A DNA stretch of 64,000 bases from Chelonoidis abingdonii (lineage: Eukaryota > Chordata > Testudines > Testudinidae). The position numbers and the translations under genes are program-made. The stretch lies in the NCBI RefSeq assembly GCF_003597395.2, contig NC_133772.1, positions 143,968,376 through 144,032,375 of the forward strand, in the 5' to 3' direction. Of this stretch, positions 56,671 to 64,000 are shown in pieces (the first letter of the stretch is position 1; every line of letters begins with the position of its first letter). The notes beneath the pieces are model-generated. The model was given only the letters and a program-made list of their open reading frames with translations, did no database searches and had not been told where the DNA came from.

Positions 56671-58214
56671 CAATTTAGCTAAATTGGACTAAGGTTAATT
56701 TATTATCATTATTATTGGGCAAGATTCTGATCTTAGCAGAGTAAGTCTGGAGTAACTGCGCAGAAATATTCTTTATTTTATGTATTACAGCAGCACTTAG
56801 AAATTCCAATGAAATGGACCCGGCTTACAGCCCACTGAGCGCATAGTGGTACAGCCCCCCTTACTATGGACCTCGGCTAGGAGAAGGCTGGACTGAAGGC
56901 ATTTGCCAACTAAACTAAAATTTCTTGCCAGTGTCATTCTGTATCCATCCAGGATATCAAGATGTCAGAGGTGATTAAACGATTTGGGTTCCATGCAAAG
57001 GTTTCATTGAGTTGATGCTCATCTGTGAGGGGCTGACAAACGCAGCTCGAATTAGTTGACAGTGGGAGGGGATTTGCACAGAGCAGCTGTGTCACAGCAC
57101 ACGGTGTTCTGGTTTATCTTTCAGCGCTTGACAATAACCTTAACATTTAAACCAGAGCAGAGAGCTTTGTTCATTTTACTAAAGCCGTGTCCAAAAATAT
57201 TAGAAGAGAAACATAGAATTCAGGTTTTGGCAGGAAAGAGGAAGAGAAAATGATTTGCAACTATTTTGTTGTGAAATGCATTTATTCGTAATTGTTATTT
57301 TGCTGAGGCTCTTCCATGCATCCTGTGTTCTCTTAAAAAAAAAAAAAAAAAAAGATGCTATTACTTGAATAGGAAAATCATTCCTTTCTCCTCAGCTGTC
57401 TTCTCAGGGATGGGGGGAAATCCAGCCCCTACTGAAATCAGTGGCTGGCACGTCAAAAGGTCCAGAAATTTGCTCCAGGCTTTTAGTCACAGGGTGTTAA
57501 TTTTCATACTTTTAAAAGGCCCCTCGAGCTTAGAGGGAGATCTGTTTTAACATGGAGTGGCCGTGGGCGGCAAAGTATATTTACATGAAAGATATTTATC
57601 CTTGATTGTAATTTGTCATTTTTTTACAGGTGCCTGAGGGTCAGATAGGCACATTTCATAACTCAATATAAATACATTAATTTACTGAATTTAATGAATT
57701 TGAAATTGTGAGAGGGGCTGCTTCTGCCAGATGAAGAGAGACGAGCATTCTTTGATCTTACTGCTGAAAGAAAACCTCTTTTATGTGATTGACAATAGAT
57801 TATAAACCAATTCCTCTATTTGCATGTAAAGAAGCAGCTGGCCAAAAATGAGGGCCTGACTATGCTCTCACTGCAGTCAGTGGAAGTTTTGCCCTTGATT
57901 TCTACTGGAGCAGACCTACACTATGGAGACAAATAATTTAGAAACACATTATCCACTTGGCTCTTACAGACCTGGGAGGACTGGTGAATGCTAGCACAGA
58001 CACCCATTAGTATTACAATCCTGTAACATTGATTAACTGGCAATCAGTTAGCATGTGCTACCATGCAATGGAAAGCGCTCAACTAGATATGGTCGTATAG
58101 CTTTCAGTGGGAGTTGGACCAGACCCTAGCTAAAGAAAAAGAACTGGTTAGTTAGGGAAAATTATTTCATTTCTTTAAGATATTTAAGATCTTTGACTCT
58201 TACATTAAAAAAAG
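56671..58214. other. AT-rich sequence, no gene
   Basis: Contains a 19-base A run (57335-57353), a short MIR-type tail piece near 56768-56800 and a homeodomain-site-rich stretch noted in the findings. Confidence 0.4.
57335..57353 (+). repeat. Poly(A) run, 19 bases
   Basis: Nineteen consecutive A. No retrotransposon body or target duplication is evident beside it. Confidence 0.9.
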
Positions 58215-58219
58215 CTTAA

Positions 58220-58395
58220 AGATCACAGAATGTAGCACTGGAAGGGACCGTGAAAAAACATCTAGTCCATCCCCCCTGCTTAGGTGGGGCCAAATAAAAC
58301 TAGACTATCCCTGAGAGTTGTTTGTCTAATCTGTGCTTAAACACCTCCAGTGTTATCTGACCTCCAATCATATAGCAATATCTTATGAAAAACTG
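58220..58395 (-). mobile_element. CR1 LINE 3' fragment
   Basis: ATCACAGAATGTAGCACTGG, AAGGGACCGTGAAAAAACATC, TAGTCCATCCCCCCTGC and TTGTCTAATCTGTGCTTAAAC match the reversed CR1 terminus and next upstream region. Confidence 0.83.
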
Positions 58396-58431
58396 ATTGA
58401 AAATTCAAATGTAACCCACTGATGAGTGTGT

Positions 58432-58735
58432 GGGCTGGTCTACACTACGGGATAAAATCGATTTTAGATACGCAATTTCAGCTACGTGAATAACGTAGCT
58501 GAAGTCGAATATCTAAAATCGATTTACTCACCCGTCTTCACCGTGCAGGATCGATGTCCGCGGCTCGCCATGTCGATTCCGGAACTCCGTTGGGGTTGGT
58601 GGAGTTCCGGAATCGAGATATGAAGCGCGCTCAGGAGACGGATATAATCCCGTCTAAGATCAACGCGATATAATCGATCCCAGAGCAATCGATTTTAACG
58701 CCGCCAATACGGCGAGCGTAGTCCTAGACGTGGCC
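58432..58735 (+). mobile_element. CpG-rich MITE with two internal hairpins (304 bp)
   Basis: Ends GGGCTGGTCTACACTACG and, inverted, GGCCACGTCTAGGACTACG, with TGT on both sides (58429-58431, 58736-58738). Hairpin 1 has ATCGATTTTAGATACGC against GAATATCTAAAATCGAT, with AGCTACGT/ACGTAGCT inside. Hairpin 2 has TCGATTCCGGAACTCC against GGAGTTCCGGAATCGA. CpG density is far above the surroundings. No protein. Related to the 25.4-kb MITE. Confidence 0.87.
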
Positions 58736-58738
58736 TGT

Positions 58739-59984
58739 GTTACAGGTACCGATCACATTGATGCCAAGAGGAGATGAGCTGTATGGTCCCTTCCAAGTTC
58801 AGCTTGGGCGCAGCCACTATGCCTATGTATGCTCTGGAGGGCCCGACCAATCCCCTGGCTGTGTTGGACACAATGGCACCATGCACATAAAAACGAAATC
58901 GTTTTTTTTTTGATCAGTAGCATGATGGCTCAGATCTTGCCACCATAGCTGGTCATCTCCAGCTAAGATTTCGGATAAGGCAGATTGAACATAATGGCTT
59001 TGATGTCACTACTGGTTGACACCAGTTTAACAGAAAGAAGTAACTTTCCTAAGTTCTAACATCTGCCCCGTTTCCAGATACTTCCTCCACTCCTGTGGCA
59101 GTTACTCCTCTTTCTCCAGAATTCCATGGAGTAACACCATCAGGGAAACTGGAGTAACAGTCACAGCACTGGAGTCGTAACTTCTTCAGGGCTCCATTAC
59201 GTTAAGCTGTTTCGTATGGACTTTTTTTCAAAAGCAGCGATGACAATGATTTAATGATAGGGGCCCCCTCAGGTAAGCTACCTACCATATCCCTGCAATT
59301 TTAATCAGTTAACAAAAATTGTATGCTTAATTAACTACTGTTCTTCCACTTTAGCCTGCTACCCCTTATTAATATGGCAAATAAGTAATGTGGTCAAAAG
59401 AGAAGAAGAGAAAATGCGAAATTGAGGGGATAGTTGGTAGCTAGAAATTAAGGCAGATGAGCCATTCAACTTCTGCCTATTTGCTGGCCACTGTGGGAAG
59501 ATCAGAGAGACACTGTTGGTCTTGGCTTGTGCTTTAAAAATTAAAGATCAGAAGAGATTAAGAGCTTGTGGGCTACGAAACGTGTCCCCCTGAGCCACTG
59601 GAATAACAGTGTCGGCGGTCTCCGCTTCCAGAAGGGGTTCGGCGGCTTGAGGAAAAATGAGCTGCTGCACTAATTTAGGGGAAGCTGGTAGTCAGACATA
59701 TGTCTGACGTTTTCTGCTCTCGTCCTGTGACACTATTTTGCCACTGAATGCGGGGAGATGCAGCGTCGTGGCGTTCATCAATTTGAGAGATAAGGAACTC
59801 TTAAACTCCAGCTGTGGTCGTAGCAAGCAGGCAAGATCGACAGTCAATGCAGACAAGATTTCTCTCAGGTCTTGTAAGTTTTTTAATAATTCTACTGAGG
59901 AAGAAAAGTACAGCACTTGCAAACAATTTTAGAGATTCGCGTACTTCAACCAGCTTTACCTCGAGGATAACCCTCAATAAGAAT
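58739..59984. other. Unique sequence
   Basis: No gene recognised. Confidence 0.4.
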
Positions 59985-60640
59985 GCATAGGAAAGTCGAG
60001 GGTTGGAAAGAGACCTCAGGAGAATTTATCTAGTCCAACCCTCCTGCTCAAGCAGGACGCATCCCAGAACCCAGTCAGGGCTTTTAGTCAAAGCCTGACT
60101 AAAAACCGTCTAAGGAAGGAAATTCCATCAACCTCGCCTAGGTAACGCCATTCCAGTGCTTTCACCACGCGCTCGCAGGAAAGAATATGTATGCGCTAAC
60201 CTAAACCTCCCCCACTGCAACTTGAGACCATTACTCCTTGTTCTGTCATCTCGTACCACTGAGAACAGTCTAGATCGATCCTCTTTGGAACCCCCTTTCA
60301 GGTAGCTGAAAGCAGCTACCAAATCCCCCCTCATTCTTCTCTTCTGCAGACTATATAATCCCAGCTCGCTCATCCTCTCCACATAAATCATGTGCTCCAG
60401 CCCCCTAATTATTTTTGTTGCCCTCTGCTGGACTCGTTCCAATTTTTCCACATCCTTCTTGTAGTGTGGGGCCCAAAACTGGACACAGTATCCACAGGAG
60501 GCCTCACCAATGCCGAATAGAAGGGAATGATCATGTCCCTCGATCTGCTGGCAATGCCCCTACTTATACAGGCCAAAATGCCGTTAGCCTTCTTGGCAAC
60601 AAGGGCACTCTCAGTAGCTTTGGCCCCGTGGCAGACAAAA
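59985..60640 (-). mobile_element. CR1 LINE, about 650 bp of 3' end
   Basis: On the plus strand: AAGTCGAGGGTTGGAAAGAG, TAGTCCAACCCTCCTGCTC, AATTCCATCAACCTCGCC, then the coding remnant. It then shows CCACATCCTTCTTGTAGTGTG, AGGCCTCACCAATGCCGAATA and AATGCCGTTAGCCTTCTTGG. Truncated upstream of that. Confidence 0.9.
60128..60451 (-). pseudogene. CR1 ORF2 C-terminal remnant
   Basis: The 107-residue frame contains [60 protein letters not shown] and GNGLK-like [13 protein letters not shown]. It is the same ORF2 C-terminal region as at 29.7 kb but from a different CR1 subfamily. The frame is open across the segment, ending at LPRRG rather than the usual longer C-terminus. The reverse transcriptase is not present in this truncated copy. 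Confidence 0.88.
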
Positions 60641-62253
60641 GGCTTTCAAAACTGCCATAGTCCTCCAATGTAACGTCAAAAATATCATGGCCAACATAGG
60701 AACTTTAACTCTGCCTTCAGAAGAACGGCTATTAATTAACTAGACAGCTCTGTGTTAGTACTAATATCTGTCTAATCTTTTCAGTTTCTTCCACAAGGAA
60801 ACTTGTTTATTTTTTCTAATTCACAATCTGGGCTCTTGAGCCCCCACTGTCTAAGGTTTTAGATAAGAGGAAAATTTGTTGTGCCTAGTAAGGAAGGCAT
60901 GACAGTCTAGGCTAAAATCAGAATACATGACTGCTGCTGGAATATGACCTTGCAAGATGAAATTCTTAATAGCTATTAGCTTTCTAGTTGCTATTTTTAT
61001 TCATGAGAAACAGTACTGTTGACTGTACAACTTATTTTCTTATCGAAGTATTAATAAACGTGTCATATTTAAAAGATAATGGACTATGGAGGAAGTAGAG
61101 GTTACATAATGTTGCTATAAAGATGATCTGAATGGGGTTACCGAATCAGTTCATCCCATTTGGGTCATCTTTCCCCAAACAGTTGAGTTAGTCAATTTAC
61201 AGATAGCAAGTCAATCATTCCTCTCAATTCTTTTCCTCCCATCAATCACATTTCAAGACCTGGTCTTTACTTTTACAGCCACAACGCTTAAACACATTCG
61301 AAAAGGTTCCAGATTAACCATATCCCATTGTGAAGGCTGATAGTTAGCAGAAAAATTGGCTGCCAAGTTTGTCTTCAGGCCTTCAGTGAAACAGAATTTA
61401 AACCAACCCAATGCATCCCTTACTCATGCAGGTGAACACTTCCTCACAAAAGCAATCCCACTGAGCCAACATCTGCTCTGCGAGATACTAAGTTCGTTAG
61501 TCATACGAAATATAAGGTGCACCACTCTAGTACGGCCCAGAATAGGGTGCCAAAACAGAGCTACTTTTTGTTTCTAAGGCCAAAACGAATATCTAAGTGT
61601 TTGCCTCCCTGATCGCTCCACCTTCCCTTTTCTTTGTATTATGTTACGTGACGCAAGCCAAGCATACCTGCCAAAGGAAGGGGGAGGTGTCACCTTCCCA
61701 TAGGCCCACCTTGTAGAACAACTTCTGCTGCCAAGAGGACAGACAGGCTACATACTCCAGTAGGGACCTAATGACACTCCAGCCAGTCAGTCACTGGGAA
61801 CAGTTTGCTTTGAGGACAGCTTGTGTGCAATAAATGATTAACCAATTGAAGCCAATGTCCTTAGCTGAGAAGATCTTCAAACCCGTTCCCAGAGACTATA
61901 CAATCTGAATACCTACACGAGCAGCAATGGTCATGCATTGCTGAAATGAGCAGTCAAGTCATATTTTTTTTTTTATCAGTCACCAAAACTAGGTTATTAG
62001 AGAATTGTGTCAAGGTAGAGTGACAAATCTTCATAGGCATAACAGGTAGAGAGGAATTCAGAAAGGGAGTTGAGGAAATAACTCAGGCCCAAATCCTCAA
62101 TGGGAAACTCCATCCAAATAACAGTAGCTCGGAGAGACTAGGCAGATGACCAAAATGACCTGAATACCTGTCAATCTTCCTGTATTCCAAAAGATTATTT
62201 TTTTTAAATAGCCTAAATGAATAGCTTAGAAAATTTGCTTAACATGAAAATAT

Positions 62254-62345
62254 AGGGCCAGATGCTCCACAGGAGTCAACAGCCTTGGCTCAGTTGTCTT
62301 CAAGGGAGTCTGGCTAATTGACATCAGCTGAGGACCTGACCCTGG
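62254..62345. repeat. 92-bp palindromic repeat
   Basis: GGGCCAGATGCTCCACAGG on the left faces GAGGACCTGACCCTGG on the right. AGCCTTGGCTCAGTTG in the left half and AGTCTGGCTAATTGACATC in the right half are the inner arms. Confidence 0.5.
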
Positions 62346-63613
62346 AAATTTGAAAGAGGCTGCACAAACACTGCGTACCTCATTTTTAAAAAAATAATCA
62401 TTCCAGGTTGCTTGTGTGAAGAGGACGGCAATGTACCTTAGCTATGGCAACATCTTATTACAACACGTCATCTTTCTAGTAAAGAAAATCCTCTCAAGTT
62501 CAGCATTAAATTCATAAAACAAGAACTGCACCAAAAGGTCTAACTGAAGTTTAAGAAAAGAGACAGTAACCCAGAATATTAATCTAAGTATTAACGGCAA
62601 CAGCTACTGTACATAGCTGCAAAAAAAGATGGTGCAAACCAGTCTGTGGGAAAATACTCCTTTTCCTGAATGCCTACGAAGCAGACCTAGGTTTTTACCG
62701 ATTCTTAGGTTTGAATTAAGCATCAGTACACACCCTACTAAAATGGTGCTATGTCTATTAGTCTATAGAATTAGTAGATCACTTATCTCCTGGCCACTTT
62801 GATCCATATCTCACAAATCCTTAGGCCAGAAGCCAGCATTAGTTAGTGAAACCCTGTAAAGAATTAAAAAAAGTCTTGGCAAGTTCAAGTTTGCGGTATG
62901 GTGCTGCTTTTAAAGCCTCTTGTGGATTTAAGGCAACTGTTTTTTATGCAGCAGAATTCTTAGAAAGAGAGAGAATTTTTACCTTTACCATATCCAAATT
63001 CCATGCATTATAATCGAATCTGGGACTGCATATAAAGTTCCCTGTCTTATCAGAGTTTCTGAGCTGAGGTCATTCCTTCCATTCAGACTGGGAGATCCTA
63101 AAAACCTTAACACGTTAAGCATCCTAAAACCCTCAATCAGGGAAATGTGTATGCTGCAAATACACTGCCTGTATTGTTCAAACCCATTAATAGCACCAGT
63201 CCCCCTATATGGCGAGCAAACGGACAAACAGGACCAAAGAAATGCGTTTCTATCTGGCTGTCTAAAGAGATGAGATGACAAACCTGCTTCATTTGGTTAC
63301 TTTGAGCCCTGTCATTATTAACATTTGCTGTCAAACACGAACAGGCTGTGGACAGGCTTTGAATGTATTATTTTCTTCAGCAGAAGCACAAGCGGCTTCT
63401 CAAACCATCGAGGCTTCATGCAAAGGGATCAGATGGACCCACCTGAATTTTCCAAGTAACAAATAACCCAGTCCTGCAGACATGCCATCTCCTGCCCGCG
63501 TGTGAGGGTGCACATGCACACACGTGGGCACATGCACAGAACCTGCATGCCAGCAACAGATTTTCACACCACAAGAAGCACGTTGAGAGGGATGTTCGGA
63601 AGCACTCAGCATT

Positions 63614-63681
63614 GGCCCAGGTTCTGCTCCCACTGACATCAATGGGAGTTTTACTGTTGACTTCACAGGGACAGTTAGGCC
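63614..63681. repeat. Short palindromic repeat
   Basis: GGCCCAGGTTCTGCTCCCACTGA faces GTTGACTTCACAGGGACAG around ATCAATGGGAGTTTTACT. Member of the CCATTGA hairpin group. Confidence 0.5.
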
Positions 63682-64000
63682 AGCGAAGAGTAACTTCTGG
63701 GATTTATTAAACGTGCCCCAGGGTGATGCCCATAGTTGCACCCCCAATTTGAAGTAGCATGAGGATCCAATTTCCCTCCAAGGAGCATCAACAGGGGTCG
63801 CTCTGCACCCCTGAGAAGCAGGATGGCAGGAAGTGGCCTCCACTACTTACACCAGGAATTGAGGTTTTATCAGCTGGCCAGGCCTGTTGCTTCTTTCTCC
63901 TGCCATGCACTTAGCCCTCTGCTGGGTTGGTGCGCCCCAGGTCAGTGTGACTTGGACTTATCACTCCATTGGGATTAATGGGGCACTTCCCTCTCTAAGG

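Larger units (their letters stand above)
60641..64000. other. Unique AT-rich sequence to the window end
   Basis: No gene seen. Two palindromic relics (62254-62345 and 63614-63681) are listed separately. A 147-residue minus-strand frame at 63400-63843 crosses the second palindrome and shows no domain. Confidence 0.4.

Noticed and set aside
57335..57353. Poly(A) run as a possible processed pseudogene or SINE tail
   Set aside because: No upstream gene-like or tRNA-like body and no target duplication around it.
63400..63843. 147-residue minus-strand open frame
   Set aside because: Crosses a palindromic repeat relic and shows no domain or conserved pattern.

Overview
The window looks like intergenic or intronic DNA from a vertebrate chromosome, most likely a turtle (Testudines). 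The evidence is the repeat mix: many short 3'-end copies of CR1 LINEs (terminal repeats of the TTCTATGA type), Penelope-like element tails with a GIY-YIG nuclease remnant, MIR/CORE-type SINEs, several hAT families with CAGGGGTGG or TAGGGCTGT ends, and TCTACAC-ended miniature transposons with 3-bp target duplications. The species call is inference from family resemblance. A crocodilian or other sauropsid cannot be excluded without a search.

I found no host protein-coding gene, rRNA, tRNA gene or CRISPR array that I can defend. The open frames are short and scattered. Those that make sense are decayed transposon proteins: CR1 reverse transcriptase at 22.2-22.6 kb, CR1 C-terminal segments at 29.7-30.0 and 60.1-60.45 kb, hAT transposase C-termini at 40.1-40.9 kb, and a Penelope-like GIY-YIG domain at 43.7-44.0 kb.

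Layout. 0-5 kb is mostly unique, with one CR1 tail, one MIR and one small palindrome. 5.49-6.69 kb is a 1.2-kb DNA transposon. 6.8-13.7 kb holds a MIR, two possible old repeats and small tandem duplications. 13.77-15.00 kb is a solo LTR-like element. 16.3-16.9 kb and 34.55-35.0 kb are two copies of one GC-rich element. 18.5-20.9 kb holds a locally repeated segment and CR1 pieces. 22.2-23.6 kb is CR1 RT followed by a palindromic hAT with a perfect 8-bp target duplication. 25.1-27.5 kb is a dense cluster of MIR, MITE, hAT, CR1, hAT and a Penelope tail. 29.5-31.6 kb holds CR1 and a foldback MITE. 37.9-38.2 kb is a CR1 nested in a hAT MITE. 39.8-41.3 kb is a hAT whose inverted arms each carry a copy of the transposase C-terminus. 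42-46.4 kb is a second dense repeat cluster. 49.2-52.4 kb holds CR1, a GC-rich MITE, and a MIR split by a 139-bp insertion duplicated from a site about 0.8 kb away. 58.2-60.6 kb holds CR1, a CpG-rich young-looking MITE and a long CR1. The rest is AT-rich sequence in which I see nothing specific.

The nested insertions give a partial chronology: a MIR was interrupted by the 139-bp segment, a CR1 was interrupted by a hAT at 45.8 kb, and a hAT MITE was interrupted by a CR1 at 38.0 kb. CR1 and hAT activity therefore overlapped in time.
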